Shown: positions 1 through 6,558 of the stretch, piece by piece | Numbering within the stretch: the first letter of the stretch is position 1 | Layout of the letters: each line of letters begins with the position of its first letter | Assembly: GCA_903910495.1 (NCBI GenBank) | Contig: CAIVZW010000367.1 | Location: forward strand, 1-10,136 | Reading direction: 5' to 3' | Length of the DNA: 10,136 nucleotides | From: an uncultured beta proteobacterium | GTDB taxonomy: Bacteria > Pseudomonadota > Gammaproteobacteria > Burkholderiales > Rhodocyclaceae | Program-made: the position numbers and the translations under genes | Notes under the pieces: generated by a model | Database searches by the model: none | Told to the model about the DNA's origin: nothing | Seen by the model: the letters and a program-made list of their open reading frames with translations, nothing else

Positions 1-274
1 CCATGCCGGCGACTACCGCCTCGAATACCGTGAGTTCGGGGTCAAAGGGCGGCTCCTGCGCCACGTAACCCATGCGCAGACCTGCCTGCCGCCACACCGT
101 GCCATCGTCAATCGCCCCCTGCCCGGACAGCGCACGCAGCAGCGACGACTTGCCGGTGCCATTGCGACCGATCAGTGCGACCCGCTCGCCTGGATCAAGC
201 TGGAAATCGGCGTGGTCGAGAAGTGGCACATGGCCATAGGCGAGCGATGCATCGGACAGAATCAGGTGCGGCAT
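1..274 (-). CDS. uup: ABC-F family ATPase, Uup-like, N-terminal part (cut by window edge)
   Basis: The first 91 codons of an ABC ATPase are visible, reading leftward from the ATG at 274; the rest lies outside the window. Seen: an aromatic A-loop residue (Tyr13), a Walker A motif GRNGTGKS at residues 36-43, and a Q-loop glutamine at residue 73 in the context MGYVAQEPPF. There is no membrane segment, and the protein begins directly with the nucleotide-binding domain. Both points fit the soluble tandem-ATPase ABC-F family, whose members act on ribosomes or nucleic acids rather than in transport. The wording of the N-terminus (LILSDASLAYG, then LLDHADFQL) is closest to Uup among family members I know, but paralogues such as EttA and YheS cannot be fully excluded without the second ATPase domain. 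The gene starts 9 bases after the peroxiredoxin stop codon, so the two are probably co-transcribed. No strong ribosome binding site is seen before this ATG. Confidence 0.85.
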   Translation of the reverse strand, partial: MPHLILSDASLAYGHVPLLDHADFQLDPGERVALIGRNGTGKSSLLRALSGQGAIDDGTVWRQAGLRMGYVAQEPPFDPELTVFEAVVAGM

Positions 275-283
275 GAAGGCAGT

Positions 284-826
284 TTACTTTCCGGAGGACA
301 AAGACAGTTGCTTGAGGTCGGCAATTATTTCTGCGGAGTGTTTCGAGGTATCGACCTTGAGGTAGGTTTTCGCAATTTTACCCTGCGCGTCGATCAGAAA
401 GGTGTAACGACGTGCCAGACGAATGACCATCCAGTCCGCGAAAGCGCCATAGCGCCGGGCCACTGTACCCTCCTTGTCGGCCAGCAGCGGAAACGGCAGA
501 TGATATTTCCGGGCAAATTCGGCATTCGATGCCGTTTCGGCAATACTCACGCCGACGATCTGCGCACCCAAAGCCGTGAGCTGAGCCATATCGTCGCGAA
601 AACTGCAGGCTTCCTCCGTGCAGCCCGGTGTATCGTTCCTGGGATAGAAATAGAGCACCAGCCATTTGCCGCGCAGGCTATCAAGCGAGACCTCGCGCCC
701 GTTCTGGTCGGGAAGCAAAAAACCCGGGGCCATGCTGCCGACCGCCGGTACCTCGTCGGCCCATGCCGCGTTGATCGGTACTAAAAACGTAAGAAACCGC
801 AGCAACATCCAGATCCGCTTGAACAT
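284..826 (-). CDS. Exported peroxiredoxin of the Bcp/PrxQ type
   Basis: This encodes a thiol peroxidase that reduces hydrogen peroxide and organic peroxides. Seen: a basic N-terminus, a hydrophobic stretch and a likely signal peptidase site after residue 23 (AAWA|DE), then an AhpC/TSA thioredoxin fold. The motif YPRNDTPGCTEEAC carries the peroxidatic Cys69 and, five residues on, the resolving Cys74. This close spacing is the classical 2-Cys PrxQ arrangement. Numbering is from the third ATG. Three ATG codons lie in tandem at 832, 829 and 826. The only Shine-Dalgarno match (GGAG, plus-strand 834-837) is 7 bases from the third but 1 base from the first, so 826 is preferred. The first ATG would add only two methionines. 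Bcp proteins are usually cytoplasmic, so the signal peptide suggests periplasmic action on envelope peroxides (inference). Probably the first gene of a unit with the downstream ABC-F gene. Confidence 0.93.
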   Translation of the reverse strand: MFKRIWMLLRFLTFLVPINAAWADEVPAVGSMAPGFLLPDQNGREVSLDSLRGKWLVLYFYPRNDTPGCTEEACSFRDDMAQLTALGAQIVGVSIAETASNAEFARKYHLPFPLLADKEGTVARRYGAFADWMVIRLARRYTFLIDAQGKIAKTYLKVDTSKHSAEIIADLKQLSLSSGK

Positions 827-1040
827 CATCATTCTCCAAAACAGGGAAACCCATAAAAATCGTCACCTACGCGCCGGGCACGAGGCAAACGGAATGTAGC
901 GACGCCGACCCGTCACTGAGAGATAGGCAAGGAAACGAATACAAAGTTTCCGCGCGGGATGACGCACTCGCACTTCAAGCAAAACAGCCGAAGCCAGCAG
1001 CGTGCGCCACAATGATTGGTCCGGCTTTCCTGAAGGAAAT

Positions 1041-1070
1041 CTGGCAGCATACCGCCGCCTCGCGTAAAAT
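1041..1070 (+). promoter_or_regulatory. Candidate sigma-70 promoter of tRNA-Arg
   Basis: A -10 hexamer TAAAAT (1065-1070) matches consensus at five of six positions. It lies 18 bases after CTGGCA (1041-1046), which matches the -35 consensus at four of six. Transcription would begin around 1077, a few bases before the mature tRNA end at 1081. This is inferred from position and consensus only. Confidence 0.5.
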
Positions 1071-1080
1071 ACGCCCCGAT

Positions 1081-1155
1081 CTCCTCGTAGCATAATGGAT
1101 AGTGCACGCGCCTCCTAAGCGTGAGATACAGGTTCGATTCCCGTCGAGGAGGCCA
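1081..1155 (+). tRNA. tRNA-Arg (anticodon CCU)
   Basis: A full cloverleaf can be drawn. The acceptor stem CTCCTCG (1081-1087) pairs perfectly with CGAGGAG (1145-1151). The D-arm is GCA/TGC with GG in the loop. The anticodon stem CGCGC/GCGTG closes the loop CTCCTAA, giving anticodon CCT, which reads the arginine codon AGG. The T-arm has the loop TTCGATT and a stem ACAGG/CCCGT with one A-C mismatch. The discriminator is G, and CCA is encoded at 1153-1155. The T-stem mismatch is the only irregularity. The GGCC that includes part of the CCA end is followed by AAAAA and GGCC, which could form a short hairpin, but no U-tract follows. Confidence 0.96.
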
Positions 1156-1609
1156 AAAAGGCCTTTAAAGAGATCCAGCAACATCCAATTAACGGCATGG
1201 GGCCTATGCTGAATACACGTAACAGGTGTCTTCACCGTTTTTCGAATGTCCGCGAAGTTGGCCGTTTGATCTAAAATCGGGACTGGAGGCATGCAGACGG
1301 ACGAAGCGTGGAACGCGGGTGAGGGTTCGCTCCTGCACTACACCACCAATAACACAAAGGCCTCCAGAGATGGGGGCCTTTTTCTTTTCTGAGCCGTGGC
1401 ACACTATTGGCACGCCAAGAGAAAAACAACTGCCACTTTGCGTCTTCACCGCGTTCTGGTGCACAAAAAGCGCTTGATGCGCAGATGTTGTTTGACCCAG
1501 TAAGACTAGTACCGTGGTGCTGGAGATTGCGCTATCAATGCTATCTCCGATCAGTTTGCTGAGGGGCTTGACCTTGGTGGTTCCGGCCTTCTCTAACCAA
1601 TTTCACCTT
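1156..1609. other. Gene-free stretch between tRNA-Arg and the caspase gene
   Basis: No reading frame here has both a sensible start signal and a recognisable protein. The one clear element is the intrinsic terminator at 1356-1390. A TAAAAT hexamer at 1272-1277 lies about 80 bases before that hairpin, with no good -35 partner. A hexamer TGGCAC appears twice near 1396-1411. Because the stretch follows a tRNA 3' end, a common integration site, I looked for a second copy of the tRNA end and for integrase-like reading frames. I found neither. Confidence 0.6.
1356..1390 (+). terminator. Strong rho-independent terminator
   Basis: AAAGGCCTCC (1356-1365) pairs over 10 bases, with one G-T pair, with GGGGGCCTTT (1372-1381) around the loop AGAGAT. 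A pyrimidine tail TTCTTTTCT follows. On the plus strand this is a textbook intrinsic terminator. It sits about 200 bases after tRNA-Arg and could end read-through from it or a short unannotated RNA. The minus-strand tail is less T-rich, so it may only weakly stop transcription from the caspase gene. Confidence 0.85.
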
Positions 1610-3244
1610 CTACTTTCCAGTCAGCCGTTTAATTCGATTTCTGGCGATTTCAGAAAACTGCCCATTGGGATACTTCCGTAAGTATGCACGAAAATCATCC
1701 GCCTCCTTGCTCTCCATTACCGACTGCCAGAACAGAATTTCCGACTCGGAAGTGGATACGCTATCTGTAGCGCCTGTTTTGGGTATGAAATAGAAGTCGC
1801 CGGTCAGCGATGAAGATTCCCATGGAACCTGCTGATCTCCGGTTGCCCGGGACACTTCACTGCGTACCTGCTTGAACACACTCTCCACTGGGAGTCCGGG
1901 CTCGTCAAGGGCCCGTAGCAAAGCGGTAGTGTAGGTACTGTTTTTCCCATCGCCATCTGCAGCAACCCGACCAGGGGCGGTTGCATAAGCGATCAACGTA
2001 CCCTTGGGTGCATCGACTTGCGCCAATCCGCCACCACTGCCGCGAAAGCGTCGCTCGAATGGATTGTTGCGGCAGGCATCAAGGACGACCAGACTAAATT
2101 GTCCTCCTGAAGCGCCCAATTGATCCAGGATCTGATCCAGATCGACAGATTCACTGCGCGCAGAGGCTTCACTGGTGATCTGTGCGTCCACCGGCAGCAA
2201 ATAGTTGCGCCCTTTAACCTGCATGCCGTGACCCGCATAGAAAAAAAGGCCAACGCCAGTACCCGCAGCCTTCTCACCAAAACGTGTGATCAATCGTGTC
2301 ATTTCACGCAACCCCAAGTTTTCCCCACGCATCACTTCGAATCCGAGTGCATTCAGCTTGCTCGCAATAGCGCGAGCATCGTTGGTTGGATTCTTGAGTG
2401 GCGCCTCCGGGTAACTACCATTGCCTATGACCAGTGCTAACTTTCTAAGTGGTGGGATGCGATTTGGGGACGACATACTAGTGCCCGTTATCGTCACCGG
2501 CTTACCTGCCGAAATGGATGCGGGGGAAGGTTTTGGCGTAACAGCAATAGAGGCACCCGATGAAGATGTCGAGGGGATATCCTGCGATCCGAAAAGCCAT
2601 TTAGTCGATTTATTCTGTTGTTCAACAGGCAGCGGAGCTACGACTGGAATCGCTGCTTGTTGAGGCATGGCGTCTTGGGGTATGGCCGGCATGCGAATCT
2701 GGGAGAGCGCAAGATTGGCCGCTAAAACGCCCCGCTTACCTTCTTCTTCGCTGACCAGACGAAGTTTTGTCTGCACAGCGGCAAGGTTCATCACCATGTC
2801 CTGAAAGATAAAGTAGTTTCGTCCGGCAACGGTCTTGATTTCTATGCTGTCCGGTATATAGGGCCCAATGGATTTTGAGGCAATAGTGTGAAATCCGGGC
2901 GGAACCTCCGTATATAGGTAAGTCTTGGTTGCGGTTTGGCCGATCGGACTCCCGTCAACTTCTATAATGAGTGAAACTCCGCTCGCGTAAATCGCTTGCT
3001 CACGATAAATGTAGAGCCCCGCCACGGCAGGCTTGGTCGGAAAGGACTTGAGGTAGGAGTCGTCCCTGCTGTCACCCATCGGCACCGTCGCACAGCCTGC
3101 TAGAACAAGGACAACGCCAAGCGCTACAGGCAGAGTCAAAAACTGCCACATGAAGCCAATAGCCAAGGACACGGGATAGCGACCGGCCCCCAGGATGCTC
3201 ATTGCCATAGCCTTCGTTTTGTTTCCTGCGCTAAGTTTTCTCAT
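1610..3244 (-). CDS. Caspase-domain (peptidase C14) lipoprotein with N-terminal DUF2846-like domain
   Basis: This 544-codon gene reads leftward. Residues about 27-50 are hydrophobic and end in the lipobox LAGC with Cys51, so the mature protein is probably a lipid-anchored envelope protein. Residues about 70-165 resemble DUF2846: a YIYR motif, then a VDG turn and a PPGFH motif. A low-complexity Ser/Pro/Ala linker spans about 185-262. Residues about 266-488 form a caspase fold: LALVIGNGSY opens the first strand, YAGHG supplies His339 and LDACRNNPF supplies Cys391, so the catalytic dyad is intact. The C-terminus (about 503-541: ILFWQSV, YLRKYPNGQF) is the short helical repeat often found after such domains. 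The annotated start has only a weak ribosome site; Met15 (3202), with GAAGG eight bases upstream, is a plausible alternative. Known family members cleave after basic residues or act as inactive scaffolds. The substrate here is unknown, and no partner gene is adjacent. Confidence 0.92.
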   Translation of the reverse strand: MRKLSAGNKTKAMAMSILGAGRYPVSLAIGFMWQFLTLPVALGVVLVLAGCATVPMGDSRDDSYLKSFPTKPAVAGLYIYREQAIYASGVSLIIEVDGSPIGQTATKTYLYTEVPPGFHTIASKSIGPYIPDSIEIKTVAGRNYFIFQDMVMNLAAVQTKLRLVSEEEGKRGVLAANLALSQIRMPAIPQDAMPQQAAIPVVAPLPVEQQNKSTKWLFGSQDIPSTSSSGASIAVTPKPSPASISAGKPVTITGTSMSSPNRIPPLRKLALVIGNGSYPEAPLKNPTNDARAIASKLNALGFEVMRGENLGLREMTRLITRFGEKAAGTGVGLFFYAGHGMQVKGRNYLLPVDAQITSEASARSESVDLDQILDQLGASGGQFSLVVLDACRNNPFERRFRGSGGGLAQVDAPKGTLIAYATAPGRVAADGDGKNSTYTTALLRALDEPGLPVESVFKQVRSEVSRATGDQQVPWESSSLTGDFYFIPKTGATDSVSTSESEILFWQSVMESKEADDFRAYLRKYPNGQFSEIARNRIKRLTGK

Positions 3245-3305
3245 TACACATGAGCTTCTTGCAAAAAGCCGATTGTTTGGATGTTTTTTTGATTGATGCC
3301 ATGCT

Positions 3306-3312
3306 TATAATA
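3306..3312. promoter_or_regulatory. Possible overlapping -10 elements, TATAAT (plus) and TATTAT (minus)
   Basis: A perfect TATAAT lies at 3306-3311 on the plus strand, and a TATTAT overlaps it on the minus strand (3312-3307). The minus element would give the caspase gene a leader of about 55 bases. The plus element precedes the histidine kinase remnant. Neither has a convincing -35 box at 16-18 bases, so this is only a candidate. Confidence 0.3.
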
Positions 3313-3331
3313 CGCCTGAAATTTGGGCACG

Positions 3332-3554
3332 ATGCACAATAGACTCAATGAGATTCTAGAATTGCGTGTCCAGGAAGAAACCGCCAAGATCCGCGAAAAG
3401 GACCTGCTGTTGATCCGGCAATCGCCTCTTGGCGGCGATGGGGAAAATGGCGCACAACATTGCCCACCAATGCGGATTATTGCTGAAATTACTTCGCACC
3501 CGTTCTCCTCATCGTAGCCCTCGAGGGCGTATATCGCCACAGGCGAAGTCCTGA
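3332..3554 (+). pseudogene. Frameshifted fragment of a sensor histidine kinase (coiled coil and H-box)
   Basis: From the ATG at 3332 the frame reads a charged coiled coil, LELRVQEETAKIREKDLLLI, followed by RQS. This is the typical linker just before the HisKA dimerisation helix of PAS-type kinases. At about 3424 the similarity moves to another frame, which continues with RLLAAMGKM and NIAHQ. It corresponds to the family pattern RLAAMGEM...IAHQWRQPL, in which the His (codon 3465-3467) is the phosphorylated residue. The shift fits a one-base insertion in the stretch TCGCCTCTTGG. After IAHQ the similarity fades (CGLLLKLL), and a stop comes at 3552-3554. The sensor domain and the ATPase domain are both missing. 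This is almost certainly a dead gene fragment. The family assignment rests on motif recall and was not searched. Confidence 0.65.
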
Positions 3555-3709
3555 ACATCGATCGTCAATATGTTAGTCTGAATGCAAAGATACGTCCTTT
3601 CCATAACCGAATCCGCGCGGCCAGTCTGAATATCGATCAAGTGGCCAGTGCGCGGAAAATTTGATTTGCCAATCCTTTGACTAATCGCAGCACCAATTTT
3701 CTCGCACAA

Positions 3710-5317
3710 ATGTTTGAGGCTTCGCCTCTGCGACAGGCCTCTTTCCGAAGCTTCTACATCGGGTCGATGGCTGTGGCGCTGGGCTATACGATGCAGGCGA
3801 CCGTCGCCGCCTGGCTGATGGCGACACTGACAAGCTCGGCGCTAATGGTTGCGTTGGTGCAGACTGCAAGCACTGCTCCGTCTCTCCTGTTTGGACTGCT
3901 CGCGGGTACGCTGGCTGACATCGTCAACCGGCAGAAAATTATTCTTGCGACGCAGTTTATTCTGCTGGCAGCTACCGCAACACTCGGCATCGCCGCGCTG
4001 TTCGGCATACTGGGACCCGTGGCTTTGCTCATGGGCACCTTTCTGATTGGCGCTGGATTCACTCTCTATCTGCCGGCGCAACAAGCGAGCATTAACGACC
4101 TGGTAACGCGCGCCGACCTAGCGCGAGCGGTTGGGCTGGGCGCCGTCGCGTTCAACCTGGCCCGTGCCATCGGACCCGCGCTCGCCGGTGCGCTTGCGGC
4201 CTGGGTGGGCTCGGGCAACGCCCTGCTTGCCAGTGCATTTTTCTTCGTGGTAATGATCGTCGCATTGCGCGGTTGGCAGGGTCCGGGCCACGCCATTCCC
4301 GGTGTGCCGGAAACGCTGCTGTCCGGCATCCAGATCGGCTTGCGCTTCGCCAGACACTCCCCGCCGATGCGGGCGCTGATACTGCGCAATCTGAGTTTTT
4401 GCGTTTGCGCGAGTGCGTTCTGGGCACTGCTGCCGGTCATCGCGCGCGATCAGCTCGGACTCGGGGCTGGCGGCTTCGGCCTGTTATCGGCAAGCTTTGG
4501 CATCGGCGCGATCATCGGCGCCTTATTCATACCGCTGCAATTGCACCGTCTGCCGCTCAATTCGGTGGTCAGCGCTGGTGTCGTTCTGTGGGCGTTTGCC
4601 ACGCTGCTGATCGCAGTGACGCAGACCATCGCCATGGCGCTGGTGGGCGCGTGCGCGGCAGGCGCGGCCTGGGTGACTGTCCTCGCCAGCCTGTCGGCCG
4701 GGACCCAGAGCACTGCCCCTGCCTGGGTTCGGGCACGCGCCGTAGCGATGAGCCTGGTGGCCATGCAGTCGAGCCTTGCACTGGGCAGCGTACTCTGGGG
4801 CTGGCTCGCCGACTCCGAAGGTACCCGCATTGCGCTGGCCGTTTCGGCGGGCACTATGCTTGCACTGCTTGCACTCTCCTATCGCATACGCGTCAGGATG
4901 GGTGACGAGTCGGATGTTACGCTGGGCCTGCAGCCGCCGGAGCTCGCCATCGCGGTAGAGCCTCTGCCCGACGACGGGCCGGTATTGATCCAGGTCGAAT
5001 ATCAGATCAACCCTGAAAACCGGGAAGCATTTCTGCGCGCCATACAGGCGATCGAACCCACGAGGCGCCGTAACGGCGCGAGCGATTGGCGGGTATTTCG
5101 CGATCTGGCTGAGGACGGACGCTTCGTCGAGCGCTTCGTCATCACATCCTGGGCGGAATACGTGCGCTTGCGCGTCCGCATGACCGTTTCGGACCGGCAG
5201 ATTCACGAACATGTAGGGCAATTCCAGCAGCCGGGCGTCGAGATTCGAATTTCGCGCCTGATCGGCACCACGTCACGGGATGCGTTCCCGGTGACCGGCG
5301 ATGCGGCTTCAAGTTGA
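3710..5317 (+). CDS. MFS_3-type (EntS-like) transporter with soluble C-terminal domain
   Basis: A 535-residue major facilitator, probably a proton-driven exporter in the inner membrane; its substrate is not readable from sequence. Seen from the ATG at 3710: PLRQASFRSFYIGSMAVALG, the usual opening of this family; a motif-A-like loop GTLADIVNRQ at residues 66-75; and repeated long hydrophobic segments up to about residue 400 (roughly 10-12 spans). Residues about 421-525 form a hydrophilic domain beginning PVLIQVEYQINPENREAF and including VITSWAEYVR. It has the look of a dimeric alpha-beta-barrel (ABM-like) domain, as seen at the end of PF05977 proteins. A TTG at 3677 could extend the protein by 11 residues. 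Neither start has a good Shine-Dalgarno site, but the ATG gives the canonical N-terminus. Length fits the family. It is followed by 248 bases before the next transporter gene. Confidence 0.88.
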   Translation: MFEASPLRQASFRSFYIGSMAVALGYTMQATVAAWLMATLTSSALMVALVQTASTAPSLLFGLLAGTLADIVNRQKIILATQFILLAATATLGIAALFGILGPVALLMGTFLIGAGFTLYLPAQQASINDLVTRADLARAVGLGAVAFNLARAIGPALAGALAAWVGSGNALLASAFFFVVMIVALRGWQGPGHAIPGVPETLLSGIQIGLRFARHSPPMRALILRNLSFCVCASAFWALLPVIARDQLGLGAGGFGLLSASFGIGAIIGALFIPLQLHRLPLNSVVSAGVVLWAFATLLIAVTQTIAMALVGACAAGAAWVTVLASLSAGTQSTAPAWVRARAVAMSLVAMQSSLALGSVLWGWLADSEGTRIALAVSAGTMLALLALSYRIRVRMGDESDVTLGLQPPELAIAVEPLPDDGPVLIQVEYQINPENREAFLRAIQAIEPTRRRNGASDWRVFRDLAEDGRFVERFVITSWAEYVRLRVRMTVSDRQIHEHVGQFQQPGVEIRISRLIGTTSRDAFPVTGDAASS

Positions 5318-5450
5318 GGTCTGTTGGGTGCTTCAACCCCTTTCCTGAGGCTCGCACGCTGCTCATTAAGGTCAGCGAAAACATGTTTTGGCTTATTTCC
5401 GGCGCCCGACGTGCTGGCTCTGCGTTAAACTGTCAGCTACGGAGATAGAG

Positions 5451-5573
5451 ATGATACCTGCAGCAGCGAACGGCCGGCAGCGCCTGTCAGGCCGAAGAAC
5501 GACGAAACCCGGGGACGCTTGCACGCTAACTGCACTTCGAATCCAGGCCACGTCCTGTCGCCGCGATGAGTGA
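5451..5573 (+). CDS. Candidate 40-residue upstream ORF overlapping the EamA gene
   Basis: The ATG at 5451 has a good Shine-Dalgarno match (GGAG at 5441-5444, six bases before it). The frame runs 40 codons and ends in TGA at 5571-5573, eight bases inside the next gene, whose own ATG at 5566 has no visible ribosome site. That geometry suggests translational coupling, or a leader peptide controlling the transporter. The peptide begins MIPAAANGRQ and is basic, with two cysteines, no membrane segment and no family I recognise. It could be chance in a 248-base gap. Confidence 0.35.
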   Translation: MIPAAANGRQRLSGRRTTKPGDACTLTALRIQATSCRRDE

Positions 5574-6486
5574 GCCGCGAACAGAAAATCCGCAGGTTTT
5601 TCGGGGCATAGTATTGGTCATGACGGCCGTTGCGGTTTTCTCCGTCCTTGATTCCCTATCCAAATACCTGACCCGTTTCTATCCGATCAATCTCGTCGTC
5701 TGGGCGCGCTTCACGTTTCATCTGTTATTCGTTATCGTGGCCCTGGGCCCTCGTTACGGTCTTGCGCTGGTACGCACCGCCCGGCTCGGCACCCAGATCA
5801 TGCGTGGCCTGTTGCTGGCCACCGCCTCGGGTTTTTTCGTTAGCTCATTGAAATACCTGCCGCTCGCGGAAACGTCGGCAATCTCCTTTCTGGCTCCGCT
5901 GCTGGTCACCGCGATGTCGGTGCTCTTTCTCAAGGAGAAGGTCGAGCCGGCACGCTGGATTGCCGTCCTGTGCGGATTCATCGGCGTCCTTGCCATCATC
6001 CGTCCGGGCAGCAGCGTTTTTACCTGGGCGGTGCTCCTGCCAATGGGATGCGCGGTTGCCTACGCCGCGTACCAGATTCTCACCCGCCGTCTGGCCGGTC
6101 TGGAGAGCCCCTATACCTCGATATTCTATGCCGGACTGGTTGGCAGCCTGCTGCTTTCGGCCATGCTGCCCTATTCCTGGGTAGCACCGCAAAGTAATCT
6201 GCACATCGCTTTGCTCGTCATCAACGGCATGCTGGGCGGATTCGGTCATCTGATCCTGATCAAGGCTTTCGAACATGCCCCGGCATCACGGCTTGCGCCT
6301 TTCAGCTACTCACAACTGATCTGGGTTACGGTCATTGGTTATGTGGCATTCGGGGATTTTCCGGACGCCTGGTCGCTGGTCGGGATCGCCATTCTTATGG
6401 CCAGCGGGATCTACACCGCGACTCACCAGCGCAATTCAGACCGGCTGCTGAACGGCGAACAGTCGAACTTGCCGCCAAGCGCCTAG
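5566..6486 (+). CDS. DMT-superfamily transporter (EamA family)
   Basis: A 306-residue inner-membrane protein with two tandem EamA repeats, about residues 10-147 and 157-290, each contributing about five hydrophobic segments. Typical signatures are visible: an early FSVLDSLSKYL helix, the end-of-helix sequence YLPLAETSAISFLAPLLV in repeat one, its counterpart FEHAPASRLAPFSYSQLI in repeat two, and a LKEKV loop. Such proteins export or import small metabolites such as amino acids, purines or vitamins; the substrate cannot be told here. The C-terminal tail after about residue 292 is hydrophilic. The ATG at 5566 has no Shine-Dalgarno site but sits inside the end of a small ORF, so its translation may depend on that ORF. 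Codon use resembles the MFS gene before it. Confidence 0.92.
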   Translation: MSEPRTENPQVFRGIVLVMTAVAVFSVLDSLSKYLTRFYPINLVVWARFTFHLLFVIVALGPRYGLALVRTARLGTQIMRGLLLATASGFFVSSLKYLPLAETSAISFLAPLLVTAMSVLFLKEKVEPARWIAVLCGFIGVLAIIRPGSSVFTWAVLLPMGCAVAYAAYQILTRRLAGLESPYTSIFYAGLVGSLLLSAMLPYSWVAPQSNLHIALLVINGMLGGFGHLILIKAFEHAPASRLAPFSYSQLIWVTVIGYVAFGDFPDAWSLVGIAILMASGIYTATHQRNSDRLLNGEQSNLPPSA

Positions 6487-6558
6487 ACTCAAGACCAAAG
6501 AATATTCGGCAGGCCAGTTTTTGATAGTTCTGGAAGCAGTTTCCCATCGATACCATAA

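Noticed and set aside
212..784. 190-codon plus-strand ORF
   Set aside because: Antisense to the peroxiredoxin and ABC-F genes, both of which show clear motifs. The antisense product has none.
1300..1350. tRNA-like end (GGTTCG ... CACCACCA)
   Set aside because: The spacing resembles a T-arm and acceptor end, but the T-stem does not pair and no matching 5' acceptor strand exists upstream.
1291..1398. 35-codon ORF starting at the ATG after GGAGG
   Set aside because: The GGAGG is only one base before the ATG, and the intrinsic terminator hairpin lies inside the frame, so translation is unlikely.
1081..3700. Genomic island integrated at tRNA-Arg
   Set aside because: No second copy of the tRNA 3' end, no integrase and no clear composition break was found within the window.
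4273..4905. 210-codon plus-strand ORF in another frame
   Set aside because: Out-of-frame reading of the MFS gene with Arg/His/Gly-rich text and no motifs.
4523..5221. 232-codon minus-strand ORF
   Set aside because: Lies entirely within the MFS gene. Its composition is typical of antisense reading of GC-rich coding DNA, and no domain is visible.
5323..5345. Possible terminator after the MFS gene
   Set aside because: Only four-base stems (GTTG/CAAC or GGGT/ACCC) and a short CTTTCC tail. Too weak to call.
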